64,000 nt of DNA, from contig WGME01000013.1 in assembly GCA_016125225.1 (NCBI GenBank), positions 434,001 through 498,000 on the forward strand, read 5' to 3'. The position numbers were made by a program, and so were the translations under genes. Below are positions 10,054 to 19,539 of the stretch, one piece after another. How positions within the stretch are numbered: position 1 is the first letter of the stretch; the number at the start of each line of letters is the position of its first letter. The notes below the pieces were generated by a model. It searched no databases and had not been told where the DNA came from. It worked only from the letters and a program-made list of their open reading frames with translations. The stretch comes from a bacterium. Lineage in GTDB: Bacteria; Planctomycetota; Planctomycetia; Planctomycetales; Planctomycetaceae.

Positions 10054-10906
10054 GGATCACCTTCGATTACTGCCAACAGGTGTTGGCATGCAGCCCTGTG
10101 TTCCCCGCGTGCAAGCAAGCGGAGCCAACCTTCGTCGGACACTTGTGCCGGAATAATCCAGACGTTGCGGCCAGCCGATCGAACTCGACCAAGCGTTGTA
10201 CGTGCGTTGAAAGTCATATCCGGCTTGCTGCTCATCGGTAGGACAATCGATCCTGTCGTAAAAAAAACTACCTTACAAACCAGGTCGTAAGGATTTGGAA
10301 TGGGTACTGCCCGCAAAGTTGAATCGCAGAGCCCGTACAGAACGAAAATTCGGAATATCCCCACCTGCAGGCACGACTCTCGGTCGATCGCAGACTCCCA
10401 CATCTTGGACGTCAAATCCAACCTCAAGGGAGGTCATCCAACGAACATGCGATGCGAGTTTAGAATGATCCGGAACGACAGAATTTCCGGATGGCAACCA
10501 GGGAAGTGGCTGCAGCGAATCTGCAGCTCAATGCAGGCCTGCCGATGTCAGGCTGTTACCGAGAAGTCCCTCATGGAGCAAGGGAGGCTTAAACCACACC
10601 ATCACGGAGAGATCGTGTGTGTCAGATGAACTTCGATGAAAATCCGTCGCACCGATCAGGAGGGATTTCTCAGCAGTCATTGAACCGCTACAGCCACGTC
10701 ACAAAAGCATCGTCAAGACAGGGCAAAGGGCGAGAAAATCCCTCCATGCAACAACCGCCTCAATACGACTTTTCCCACGCAATAGCGAACGGATCAACGC
10801 GTCTTCGCTGAGGATTCCTCCTCCTGAAACGAGAACCCATTGCGTGAGTTCTTGGCGAATTTTCGCTAGACAAATGTCCGATCTTGATCGCTACAAACCC
10901 ATCCAA
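10054..10906. other. Intergenic region between RND pump and outer-membrane factor genes
   Basis: About 850 bases without a supportable gene. Short open frames on both strands lack domains and ribosome-binding sites. The one structure I see is a hairpin with a T-run on the minus strand at 10260-10292 (listed separately). The outer-membrane factor's promoter should lie between that hairpin and 10053. Confidence 0.5.
10260..10292 (-). terminator. Possible rho-independent terminator downstream of RND pump
   Basis: On the minus strand the stem CCTTAC/GTAAGG encloses a 10-nt loop and is followed by TAG and eight T residues. The stem is only 6 bp and AT-rich, so it is weak. It lies ~610 nt past the pump stop and ~200 nt before the outer-membrane factor start, so it could instead be a leader attenuator for the latter. 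Confidence 0.4.
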
Positions 10907-13900
10907 TTAGTGATGCTGTTCCTCTTGGTGGTGCTGTTCCTCAACCGGATGGCGTTCGAAGATCTCGCTGACCGGTTCATCGTGCTCATCCTGAATGAGC
11001 TTACGGCCATCAGAGATTTTCGCGAACAGGTAATAAAGACCGGGAATCACCAGTACACCGATCAAGGTCCCCACGAGCATTCCACCGACCGCCGTGGTGC
11101 CGATCGTACGGTTTCCAATGGCACCTGGTCCCGTTGCTCGGACCAGCGGAATCAGACCGGCGATGAACGCGAACGAGGTCATCACAATCGGTCGGAACCG
11201 CAGTTTGCCACCGTCAATCGCAGCGTCTTTGATACTCAAGCCTTCATGACGCCGCTGGACAGCGAATTCCACGATCAGAATGGCGTTTTTCCCCAACAGA
11301 CCAACCAGCATGACCAGACCAATCTGGCAGTAAACGTCGTTGGACAGCCCCATGGCCTTCAGCATCAAAAATGATCCGAACAGACCGACCGGCAGCGAGA
11401 GCACCACCGCCAGAGGAAGCATGAAGCTTTCGTACTGCCCGGTCAGCACCAGATAGACGAACACGATCACGATCAAAAAGATGTAGATCGCCGTGTTCCC
11501 TTTGTTCGCTTCGTCATAAGCCAGGCCCTGCCAGCCGATGTCGAACCCATGCGGTAACATCTCTTCGGCCACTTCCTGAATCGCCGCAATGGCCTGGCCG
11601 CTGCTGTAACCTTCCGCCGGTGCCCCTTGAATGATCGCAGTCGTATACAAGTTGTAGCGATTGATTTCGTTCAAACCTTGGCGCTTCTCAAGCTTCATGA
11701 ATGCTGAGTAGGGGACGAATTCGCCTTCGTCGTTTTTGACGAACATGTTGTCCAGGTCTTCGGGATAGCGCCGGAACTCCGGCGCAGACTGGACGTAGAC
11801 TTTGTAGAACTGGCCGAAGCGGACAAACCCCTGTTCCCAGGTACTACCCACCACGATCGAGAGATTCTCCATGGCGTCGGAGATCGTTACGCCTTTCTGC
11901 ATGGCGACATCGTTGTCGATGATGATTTCATACTGCGGGTAGTTGGCAGCGAAGAACGTGAAGATCCCCTTGAGTTCCTTACGCTTTTCTAGTGCCGCCA
12001 GAAATTCTTCGGTGACCTTTCCGAACTCTTCGTAGTTGCCACTGTTGGTCTTATCGAGCAGACACAACGAGAATCCCCCGGCCGCACCGAAACCGGGCAC
12101 CGCGGGGGGCTCGAAGAACTCCAGCTTCACATTGGCAATCTGCCGGCCTTTTTCTTCAAGCTCCTGAATGATCTCTTTCGATGTCAGTTCCCGTTCAGCC
12201 CAGGGCTTCAGGTTGATCAGACAGGTCCCGGCATTGGAACCGCGGCCTTCCGTCAGAATTTCATAACCGGCCAAAGCCGTGACCGATGTAATCTCGTCAA
12301 TGTCTTTGCAGATCGTCTGCAGTTCATGGGCTTTGGCATTGGTGTATTCGAGTGTCGAACCGGGTGGCGTCTGAATAATCCCATAGATCGTGCCCTGATC
12401 TTCGAGCGGAATAAATCCAGAAGGGAGCACTTGGTTCACCAGGACAATCCCATAGCCGAACGCACCGATTACCAGCAACGTCAACAACCGCCGGGCGACG
12501 ATCAGGCGGACGATACCGACGAAACCGTCCGTCACCCGTTCAATGAACCAGTTGAAAGCGACCAGGAAAATTCCGATGGGGCCGTTCTTTTTGGTTTCGC
12601 CCGGTTCACTGCCCGACAGCATCGAGCGGTACGTAAAGATGAAGAGCACCGCCATGACACACCCGATAATGATCATCCGCTCGTGTGTCAGTTCCAACTG
12701 CTCGGAAATCACCTCATGCACAATCTCGATATGCAGGACCTCGTAAACGGCGTATCCCGACGCGATCCCCAGAAGGATGGCCACTAGACCTCTCAGTATG
12801 AAGGCATAGCGACCCGAAACGGCCTTTATTCCGCGGTTCAATGTGCCGACCAGACCACGTTGATTACCCGGCTCTTCATGGGGTTTCAAAATCATGGCGC
12901 AGAGCACCGGGGTCAGCGTGAGTGCGACCACGCCGGACAGTACGATCGACATCGCCATCGTGAGAGCGAACTGACGATAAAACACCCCCACAGGACCGGG
13001 GACGAAGGTGACGGGAATAAACACCGAGGTCATCACGAGGGTAATGGCGATAATCGCCCCACTGATTTCACCGACCACTTCTTTCGTGGCGAGATAAGGC
13101 GAAAGATGCTTCTCGTGCATTTTGGCGTGCACCGCCTCGACCACCACGATGGCGTCGTCCACCACCACGCCGATTGCCAGCACCAGGGCAAAAAGCGTGA
13201 TCAGGTTAATGGACATCCCGAACATGCTCATGAAGAAGAACGTGCCGATCAACGAGACGGGCACGGCGAGTGTCGGAATTAGTGTGCTACGGAAGTCGCC
13301 GAGGAACAGATACACCACCAGCGATACCAGAATGAACGCCTCGAACAGCGTGTGCAGCACCTTTTCAATCGAGGCATCCAGGAAGTTCGACACGTCGTAA
13401 CTGATGGCGTAATCCATCCCCGGCGGGAACGATTCCGTTTTGAACTCCTTCAGCTTCTCTTTGACTTCCTCAATCACCTCAGCCGCGTTCGATCCGGGAA
13501 TTTGTTTGAGGACGATAGAGGCCGAGGGATAGCCATCGATGTCAGAATAAAGGCTATAAAACGACGATCCCAGCCTGACTTGGGCGACATCCTTGAGCCG
13601 CAGAATTTCCCCATTAGGATTGGCTCTTAAGATGATGTTTTCGTACTGCTCCGGCTTGTCGAAACGTCCCACCCAAGTCAACACATATTCGATGGTTTGT
13701 GACGTCGTCCCTGTGGCCTGCCCGAGTCGTCCGGGCGAACCGATAATACTCTGCTCCTCGATCTTCTTCATAATATCGGCGGCGGAGATGGCATACGCAC
13801 GCATGCGATCGAGGTCCAGTTCCACGCGCATAGCGAAGGCCCGGTTGCCGAGAATCTGCGCTCGACCAACGCCGCGGGTTCGCTGAATTTCCGGGAGCAG

Positions 13901-14383
13901 GCTGGAACTGACGTAGTTATACAGAAAGTTCTGATCGATATTCGGATCTTTACTGTAGACATTCACATACATCAGCATGCTCGTCATGTTCTGCATGACG
14001 ATGATCCCCTCACGTTCCACGATGGGGGGCAACTGGTTCTTCACCATCTGGATGCGGTTATTCACGTTCAAGACCGCCACGTTGGGGTCGGTCCCCGGCT
14101 CGAACGTGATCATGATCGTGGCTTCGCCAGCACTTGTCCCCGCGGAGGTCATGTACCGCATGTCGGGAACGCCGTTGATCGCGCGTTCCAGAATCACCAA
14201 CACCGAGTCGACGAGGATTTTTGCGCTGGCACCGGGGAAGGAGAGCGAGACCACCACACTAGGCGGCGCGACGTCCGGGAACTGAGAAATCGGCAGCGAG
14301 ATAATCGCCAATCCGCCCATGAGCAGGATCAGCAGAGAAATCACAATGGCGAGTGCCGGACGATGCAAGAACTTGGAAAACAT
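10907..14383 (-). CDS. RND multidrug efflux pump, HAE1 (AcrB/MexB) family
   Basis: Inner-membrane proton-driven pump of a tripartite system. The N-terminus (FLHRPALAIVISLLILLMGG, then LPISQFPDVAPP) is the classic HAE1 opening. Proton-relay residues are present: the Asp-Asp pair in the TM4 motif GVVVDDAIVVVE and the Lys in TM10 motif GLLGKNAILIVEFA. These mark it as HAE1 (drug/lipophile) rather than the heavy-metal HME type. At 1158 residues it is ~110 longer than AcrB; an insertion of extra hydrophobic and linker sequence lies around residues 510-600, between the two halves. The C-terminus ends in a His/Glu/Gln-rich tail (EEQHHQEEQHH). It follows the adaptor gene after 318 nt. Confidence 0.95.
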   Translation of the reverse strand: MFSKFLHRPALAIVISLLILLMGGLAIISLPISQFPDVAPPSVVVSLSFPGASAKILVDSVLVILERAINGVPDMRYMTSAGTSAGEATIMITFEPGTDPNVAVLNVNNRIQMVKNQLPPIVEREGIIVMQNMTSMLMYVNVYSKDPNIDQNFLYNYVSSSLLPEIQRTRGVGRAQILGNRAFAMRVELDLDRMRAYAISAADIMKKIEEQSIIGSPGRLGQATGTTSQTIEYVLTWVGRFDKPEQYENIILRANPNGEILRLKDVAQVRLGSSFYSLYSDIDGYPSASIVLKQIPGSNAAEVIEEVKEKLKEFKTESFPPGMDYAISYDVSNFLDASIEKVLHTLFEAFILVSLVVYLFLGDFRSTLIPTLAVPVSLIGTFFFMSMFGMSINLITLFALVLAIGVVVDDAIVVVEAVHAKMHEKHLSPYLATKEVVGEISGAIIAITLVMTSVFIPVTFVPGPVGVFYRQFALTMAMSIVLSGVVALTLTPVLCAMILKPHEEPGNQRGLVGTLNRGIKAVSGRYAFILRGLVAILLGIASGYAVYEVLHIEIVHEVISEQLELTHERMIIIGCVMAVLFIFTYRSMLSGSEPGETKKNGPIGIFLVAFNWFIERVTDGFVGIVRLIVARRLLTLLVIGAFGYGIVLVNQVLPSGFIPLEDQGTIYGIIQTPPGSTLEYTNAKAHELQTICKDIDEITSVTALAGYEILTEGRGSNAGTCLINLKPWAERELTSKEIIQELEEKGRQIANVKLEFFEPPAVPGFGAAGGFSLCLLDKTNSGNYEEFGKVTEEFLAALEKRKELKGIFTFFAANYPQYEIIIDNDVAMQKGVTISDAMENLSIVVGSTWEQGFVRFGQFYKVYVQSAPEFRRYPEDLDNMFVKNDEGEFVPYSAFMKLEKRQGLNEINRYNLYTTAIIQGAPAEGYSSGQAIAAIQEVAEEMLPHGFDIGWQGLAYDEANKGNTAIYIFLIVIVFVYLVLTGQYESFMLPLAVVLSLPVGLFGSFLMLKAMGLSNDVYCQIGLVMLVGLLGKNAILIVEFAVQRRHEGLSIKDAAIDGGKLRFRPIVMTSFAFIAGLIPLVRATGPGAIGNRTIGTTAVGGMLVGTLIGVLVIPGLYYLFAKISDGRKLIQDEHDEPVSEIFERHPVEEQHHQEEQHH

Positions 14384-14701
14384 AAGTCAGGCTACCTGTT
14401 ACGCAGGAAGACAACCCGCGGGAGACAGGGCAGGGCGGGTCATGTTGATCAGCTTGGACCAGGGGCGGGGTGTCGGGGAGGGATGCGTATCAGAACCTGT
14501 TTTCAATTGATTGAGCTCGGTGCTGAGTGCCTTGTGCCAGGTGTCGGATTCCTTACGCAATCCTATCGTTGTCACACCTGGCATTCGGCCATCAGATTCG
14601 GAGTTGAAAACAGGTTCGAAAATTCTCATTCAGGCGAATCTTGAGGGCGGCACACCTGCTGGAATGCCGGACTTCAGTTTTCATCGCAGCTCATACAGCC
14701 G
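14384..14701. other. Spacer between adaptor and pump genes
   Basis: A 318-nt gap inside what otherwise looks like an operon. It contains no supportable ORF and is largely occupied by the nested inverted repeats described at 14493-14617. Confidence 0.6.
14493..14617. repeat. Long imperfect inverted repeat (hairpin) in the efflux operon
   Basis: The outer arms are a perfect 14-nt inverted pair: GAACCTGTTTTCAA at 14493-14506 and its complement at 14604-14617. A second perfect 9-nt pair, GCCAGGTGT (14536-14544) and ACACCTGGC (14574-14582), is nested with nearly the same centre. Sequence between them also pairs imperfectly (CTC..G.CTGA-like stretches). The whole could fold as one ~125-nt hairpin. 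There is no T-run, so it is not a standard terminator. It may be a MITE-like repeat or an mRNA processing/stability element. Confidence 0.6.
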
Positions 14702-15928
14702 TTATTCAGCGTGATACTTCAGGTTGCTCAGCACTTCAGACGGAGCGGCATACTCAAAATCAATCTTGTCGCCATCGCGAACCTGCCGGATGCCTTCAAG
14801 GATGATCTTATCGCCTTCTTCCAGACCGCTCTCAATCACAAAAATGTCGTCGAGCACGGCAGCAATCGTGATATCCCGCTGGTGGACCACTCCGTCCTTA
14901 TCGACGACATAGGCGTACTGCTTGTCGAGAATCTCGTAGGTTGATCGCTGCGGAATCACGACGACATCTTTCATCGTCCGGTGGATCAGAATCGTGCCTG
15001 TCTGCCCATTTCGCAGCAAACCGTTGGGATTCGGGAAGTCGGCACGGAAGGGGATGTTACCCGTCAGATTGTTGAAGTCGGCTTCAATGGCTCCAATCTT
15101 GCCGTGCTGCGTGAAAATGCTGCCATTGGCCAACTTGAGTTCAATCTGCAGGTGCTCTGTCTGTTCATCGCCTTTGTCGAGATCGGCCTTATATTCCAGA
15201 TAGCGCTTTTCGGGGACATTGAAGTAGACCCACATCTGGCTGTTGTCAGAAAAGGTCGTGAGCACATCGCCCTCCGAAATCAGGCTGCCGAGTTGGTTCC
15301 GCTGGCGATCGACGATCCCGTCGAACGGCGCCGTCACACTGGCGAAGTTCAATTCGGCCTTCGCCAGCATCACCTTGGCTTGAGCCTTCGCCAACTCTGC
15401 CTTCTTGATGGCGATCTCCTGAGTCGAAACGATTTTCTTTTCATTCAAAGCCTGGGCATTGTTCAGTTCGATTTCAATCCGCTGGGCCTCGGCAACCTCG
15501 GAATCCAGCCTGGCCTGATACAGGGTCGGCAGGATCTGGAACATCAGATCCCCCTTCTTGACGGCTTGTCCTTCGTTGACGCGAATCTCCTCAAGGTAGC
15601 CACCTTCGAGGGCTCGCACTTCAATATGCTTGCACGAGTGGATCTGGCAGACATACGTCTGAGTGCTGACCACGTCTTTCTTGAGCGGGCTAGTGACGAC
15701 GATCTTGTGAGCGTGACCATGCCCCGTTTCGCCATGCCCGGCATCCCCGTGCTCGGACTCGCTGGCGGCTTCTGCGTGTGGGTGGGAATCTTCGTGTGAT
15801 TCTCCGTTCGCACCCGAGACCGTCGATTCACAACCGGACAGGCACAGGGACAGCAATGCCGAGGTCATTGTCAGTCCCACGCACAGCGTCACTTTTTTCG
15901 CCGTCATCATGTCTTTCAATTCTTTCAT
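14702..15928 (-). CDS. RND periplasmic adaptor (membrane fusion protein), His-rich lipoprotein
   Basis: Adaptor linking the RND pump to the outer-membrane factor. Lipoprotein signal with lipobox LCLSGC near residue 33. Directly after the anchor there is a ~40-residue stretch rich in His, Glu, Ser and Gly (HGDAGHGETGHGHAH), unusual for a drug-efflux adaptor and suggestive of metal binding. Then the HlyD/AcrA-type layout follows: lipoyl half-motif (LEGGYLEEIRVNEGQAVKKG), a helical hairpin (~120-190), second lipoyl half (APFDGIVDRQRNQLGSL), beta-barrel and membrane-proximal domain ending GLEEGDKIILEGIRQVRDGD. First gene of the adaptor-pump pair. A second ATG at 15910 is possible. Confidence 0.92.
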   Translation of the reverse strand: MKELKDMMTAKKVTLCVGLTMTSALLSLCLSGCESTVSGANGESHEDSHPHAEAASESEHGDAGHGETGHGHAHKIVVTSPLKKDVVSTQTYVCQIHSCKHIEVRALEGGYLEEIRVNEGQAVKKGDLMFQILPTLYQARLDSEVAEAQRIEIELNNAQALNEKKIVSTQEIAIKKAELAKAQAKVMLAKAELNFASVTAPFDGIVDRQRNQLGSLISEGDVLTTFSDNSQMWVYFNVPEKRYLEYKADLDKGDEQTEHLQIELKLANGSIFTQHGKIGAIEADFNNLTGNIPFRADFPNPNGLLRNGQTGTILIHRTMKDVVVIPQRSTYEILDKQYAYVVDKDGVVHQRDITIAAVLDDIFVIESGLEEGDKIILEGIRQVRDGDKIDFEYAAPSEVLSNLKYHAE

Positions 15929-16458
15929 GTTCGCAGGACAAGAAAATCCTTAATGCGAAGCGCGTGTCGTGTAACCATAGTCGTGTATCGACAGGTCGTC
16001 AATTTGTTTGTCGTCGTCATCTGCCTTAGATAACGATGAATTCAGTTCTCTGTCACGAGGCCCACAATTCCAGTGGGTTCACACATTCATTTTGTGCAAC
16101 AGGAAAGAGAGAATGCTGACGTTTTCGTAAACGTCCGCCATGTTTTCGGCCTGCTCTGCCGATTGGATTTCTGATCCTTAGCCGCAAGCAGTTCAGCTTG
16201 TTGCGTCCCGTGTTTTGAGAGTTTCATTGCTCGGCATGGATCTCGCGAAGTCTGGCCTAAGTCGGACACCCCCTCTCGAATGTCATGTCATCCCTGCGTG
16301 AAATAACTCAACAGCAGGAGATTACTTACACTTCCTTAAGTGTAGATATCTGACGAATCGCGTCATTGAATTCGCCATATTCACGTCGGTTGTCGACTGA
16401 TAAACTTTAGTCTGCTATTCACCGGTTCTTCGGATTCTGCTGCCAATGAGGTTCTTCC
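15929..16458. other. Intergenic region between divergent adaptor and winged-helix genes
   Basis: About 530 bases with no ORF I can support. It should contain the efflux operon promoter (leftward) and that of the winged-helix gene (rightward). A 7-bp inverted repeat at 16327-16344 is the clearest candidate regulatory site. Confidence 0.5.
16327..16344. promoter_or_regulatory. Inverted repeat, candidate operator
   Basis: TACACTT-CCTT-AAGTGTA, a perfect 7-bp inverted repeat with a 4-nt spacer, 115 nt before the winged-helix regulator's start and in the intergenic region shared with the efflux operon. Its shape suits a dimeric winged-helix protein. Role inferred only from position and symmetry. 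Confidence 0.4.
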
Positions 16459-16872
16459 ATGAAATCCAACTCGGGCAAGGCGCGCGTCGCGGCAGGGAAA
16501 TCGGTGCCTCGCGCAGCAGCCACCAAAACATCTCGGCCGAGGCGAATCCCTCGGACTGAATATCCACCTGTGGCATTAACACCGAAGGAACCGACTGGCC
16601 TACAGTGGACGTTTCTGACCAACCACGCACATGTGCTCGTGCTGCTCGCCAGAAATCCGTCGATGGTGCTCCGCGAGGTCGCCGTGAAAGTGGGAATCAC
16701 TGAACGGGCTGTCCAACGCATCATTGCCGATCTCGAAGCCGGCCAAATCATTGCACGCGAAAAGGTGGGCCGTCAAAACCGCTACCAGATTCAGGCCAAA
16801 CGGTCATTACGGCACCCGATCGAATCACATCGGACCATCGGCGAACTTCTCGCGTTGCTCAATAGCATCTAA
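16459..16872 (+). CDS. Winged helix-turn-helix transcriptional regulator
   Basis: A 137-residue protein. The first ~45 residues are basic and probably disordered. Residues ~50-125 are a winged-HTH of the MarR/ArsR-like type: [20 protein letters not shown] (helices 1-2), then [20 protein letters not shown] (recognition helix) and a wing around [11 protein letters not shown]. No ligand-binding domain or Cys/His metal cluster is visible. GAGG lies 7 nt before the ATG. It is divergent from the RND efflux operon across 530 nt and may regulate it, but the cyd operon on its other side is also a possible target. Confidence 0.85.
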   Translation: MKSNSGKARVAAGKSVPRAAATKTSRPRRIPRTEYPPVALTPKEPTGLQWTFLTNHAHVLVLLARNPSMVLREVAVKVGITERAVQRIIADLEAGQIIAREKVGRQNRYQIQAKRSLRHPIESHRTIGELLALLNSI

Positions 16873-16878
16873 GCTGAG

Positions 16879-16907
16879 GCCGCACTTCACGGAGTTTATG
16901 GTGCGGC
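16879..16907. terminator. Hairpin between convergent winged-helix and cydB genes
   Basis: GCCGCAC and GTGCGGC form a perfect 7-bp stem around a 15-nt loop just after the regulator's stop. There is no T-run on either side, so a terminator role is only suggested by its place between convergent genes. Confidence 0.3.
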
Positions 16908-16989
16908 GGCCGTCGAGACATGAGGGCAGAAGGCTGGGCCTTGGGGAAACATTCTGGCCATGGTCGACGGGGTCATGACCAGTTTTCTT

Positions 16990-18033
16990 TCAATGGCCGT
17001 GGAGGTTGTCGCTGTCGACTTTGTCACGCATGGAATAAAAGAGATAGACGAAGTAGCCACAGGTCAGCAACATCCCGAAAGCCCACCAGGCCAACGCCAC
17101 TTGCACCCCATATTGAGCTGAAATGGAATTGCTGGCGGTGAGGCTGAATTCTGGGTTGATCGTCGACCGTAACCAGTGGGGAAAGTGGCCGATCAGTGTC
17201 GTGGCCGATAGTCCTAGCAAATACAGGGACGATGAGAGAAAGGCCGCTAGTGGACGGTTCTGATTGTGGAAGTAAAACACTGCTGCAAAACTTCCGCAGG
17301 TCAACAGGATGAACAGCATCGACCACCAGCGGGAGAGCAGGTGGGTAAAGATTTCCGGCTGAACGGCAACAGTAGCCACGGTCACCAGTACCCATAAAGG
17401 AACCATGCCTAGCCAGATTCGACGGGCGGCCTGATGACTGCGTTCCTGCACCGGCCCGGTTGTTCGCCAGTCGAGGTAAATCGCTCCATGCCCTGCGAGC
17501 GCGATGCAGGCGAACAGACCGACTAAAAGTGTGTACCAGTCGAAGAGGCCCGGATATTGCCCCGGCCAGAAGTTGGTGAACAGGGCCATCCCAGGTAGGC
17601 CGGTTTCATCCAGAGGAACGCCGCGAACCAGATTGCCCAAGGCGGCCCCGAACACAATCGCCAGCAGTCCGGACGCCACCGAAAACACTGTGTCCCAGAA
17701 TTCGCGCCAGAGGGGATTGTCAAAATGCCCACGGAATTCAATCGCCACTCCTCGCAGGATCAACAGCCAGAGGACGATCATCAATGCGAGATAGAACCCG
17801 CTGAATGCGGTCGCATAGACCTTGGGAAAGGCCATGAACAACACACCCCCGGCGGCAATCAGCCAGACTTCATTGCCGTCCCACACGGGACCGATGGCGG
17901 CGAGCACCACCCGACGCTCCTGATTCGTCCTGGCAACAAAGCGGTGCAGAATTCCCACACCGAAGTCGAATCCATCCAGCACGATATAGATCGCCAGCAT
18001 TGCTGCCACAATCGCAAACCAGACGGTTTCCAT
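16990..18033 (-). CDS. cydB: Cytochrome bd ubiquinol oxidase subunit II
   Basis: Subunit II of the high-affinity quinol oxidase, an integral membrane protein that pairs with CydA. The N-terminus METVWFAIVAAMLAIYIVLD followed by GFDFGVGILH is the family signature, with GPVWDGNEVWLIAAGG and LRGVAIEFRGHF after it. 347 residues and roughly 8-9 hydrophobic segments, a normal size. It follows cydA after 66 nt and is surely in the same transcript. Sequence supports the CydB family at large; substrate (O2 reduction with quinol) is inferred from the family. Confidence 0.96.
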   Translation of the reverse strand: METVWFAIVAAMLAIYIVLDGFDFGVGILHRFVARTNQERRVVLAAIGPVWDGNEVWLIAAGGVLFMAFPKVYATAFSGFYLALMIVLWLLILRGVAIEFRGHFDNPLWREFWDTVFSVASGLLAIVFGAALGNLVRGVPLDETGLPGMALFTNFWPGQYPGLFDWYTLLVGLFACIALAGHGAIYLDWRTTGPVQERSHQAARRIWLGMVPLWVLVTVATVAVQPEIFTHLLSRWWSMLFILLTCGSFAAVFYFHNQNRPLAAFLSSSLYLLGLSATTLIGHFPHWLRSTINPEFSLTASNSISAQYGVQVALAWWAFGMLLTCGYFVYLFYSMRDKVDSDNLHGH

Positions 18034-18099
18034 GAGGATGTTTTTCCAAGGCTGAGTGAATCCGAGTCATTACTAGCAGCGAGAGGAGTTCCGCGATCG

Positions 18100-19425
18100 C
18101 TATTCGTGAGCAACCGGACCATTGTTGACAAGCTTGACGAACTGCAGCACAAAGACCATGCCCAGCAGCAGGTATAAGCCGACAAATCCGAGCAACGTAA
18201 AGACGACATCACCGGGGTTGACTTGCAGGCTGCCTGCGTCGGCGGTCCGCATCAGACCATGAATGATCCAGGGCTGTCGCCCCAGTTCCGCAGTCCACCA
18301 ACCTGCCGTCGTGGCAATGTATGGAAACGGAAACGAGAGCATCAGCACCCAGAGCATTGGCCGCGTTTGCAGCAGTGTGCCGCGCCACAGCAGCAGGCTT
18401 GCCACCCCCATGACCAGGGTCAGGACCGTCCCGAGGCCGACCATAATGTGATAGCTGTAGTACAACAACTCGATATTGTCGGGCCATTGATCTTCCGGAA
18501 AGTCGTTCAGACCTTTGACGGTGCTGCCGAAGGTGCCATAGATCAGAAAACTGAGCACGCCGGGAACAGTAATCGGATTCTGCAGCTTCCGTTGGGCAAC
18601 ATCCGGCTGCCCGATGATGGCGAGTTCCGCATACGGGCCCCCTTCAAACAGCCCCTCCATCGCCGCGAGCGTTACCGGTTGATGTTCTGCCACCATTTTT
18701 CCCTGCTGGTCTCCGGTCGGGAAGGCGACGAGCAGAATCGCGATCATGCCGGCAATGACTCCCGCGCGCAGGCAAATCGCGGCCTGTTCCCGGTGATATC
18801 CCATGAGAGCCCAGTACGCTCCAACCGAGGACACCACGAACGCGGCCGTCACCACGGAAGCCGACATATTGTGGGCGAACTGCCAGAGTCCCCAGGGATT
18901 CAGCAGATAATCGCGAAAGCTGGCAATGTGCAGGATTCCGTCTTCCCCCACAGCATGCCCCATCGGATGCTGCATGAAGGCGTTCGTGACAATGATGAAG
19001 TATCCCGAAAGCCAGGACCCCACAGCGAGCGAAGCCGCCACCGCCAGATGTCCTCGGGGGCCCAACCGTTTTTCGCCGAAGAGAAACAGGCCCAGAAACG
19101 TTGATTCCAGGAAGAAGGCAAAGACCCCCTCCATCGCCAGGGTCTGGCCGACCACCTCACCAGCATAGGCCGAGAACCGCGACCAGTTGGTACCAAACTG
19201 AAACTCCAGGGGAATGCCTGTGACCACGCCCATCGCAAAGTTCAGAGCAAAAATGCGTGCCCAGAAGCGTGCCGTTTCGTTGTAACGCTCATTCCCGAGA
19301 GACAACGCCAAACTTTTGAAAATCACGATCAGCAGCGCCAACCCCATGGTTAACTGCGGGAACAGATAGTGAAACGTGACCGAAAATGCGAACTGTAGGC
19401 GATGCCAGATCAGCGCTTCCGCCAT
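18100..19425 (-). CDS. cydA: Cytochrome bd ubiquinol oxidase subunit I
   Basis: Haem-bearing subunit of cytochrome bd oxidase. His19 (in FHYLFPQLT), which corresponds to the haem b595 ligand of the family, is present, as is a His in FAHNMSASVV consistent with the haem b558 site and the GRQPW motif in GWWTAELGRQPWIIHG. At 441 residues it is shorter than E. coli CydA (522), fitting the short Q-loop (CIO-like) group. AGAGGAAG precedes the ATG. Downstream of the DUF7009 gene (114-nt gap) and upstream of cydB: likely a three-gene operon for respiration at low oxygen or under stress. Confidence 0.96.
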   Translation of the reverse strand: MAEALIWHRLQFAFSVTFHYLFPQLTMGLALLIVIFKSLALSLGNERYNETARFWARIFALNFAMGVVTGIPLEFQFGTNWSRFSAYAGEVVGQTLAMEGVFAFFLESTFLGLFLFGEKRLGPRGHLAVAASLAVGSWLSGYFIIVTNAFMQHPMGHAVGEDGILHIASFRDYLLNPWGLWQFAHNMSASVVTAAFVVSSVGAYWALMGYHREQAAICLRAGVIAGMIAILLVAFPTGDQQGKMVAEHQPVTLAAMEGLFEGGPYAELAIIGQPDVAQRKLQNPITVPGVLSFLIYGTFGSTVKGLNDFPEDQWPDNIELLYYSYHIMVGLGTVLTLVMGVASLLLWRGTLLQTRPMLWVLMLSFPFPYIATTAGWWTAELGRQPWIIHGLMRTADAGSLQVNPGDVVFTLLGFVGLYLLLGMVFVLQFVKLVNNGPVAHE

Positions 19426-19539
19426 GATCTTCCTCTCAATCGCTGCGGACTTGGTCGAAATCGTCGTGAGAACCGGTCTTCAAAATCAGCACGATCGTTG
19501 AATGCTTCCAGCAGATCGCTCGAATTTGAAAAGCAGTAC

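Noticed and set aside
14981-15799. 272-codon plus-strand frame
   Set aside because: Antisense to the efflux adaptor; no domain or ribosome-binding site.
18223-19104. 293-codon plus-strand frame rich in Arg/His
   Set aside because: Antisense to cydA, whose haem ligands and motifs are certain.
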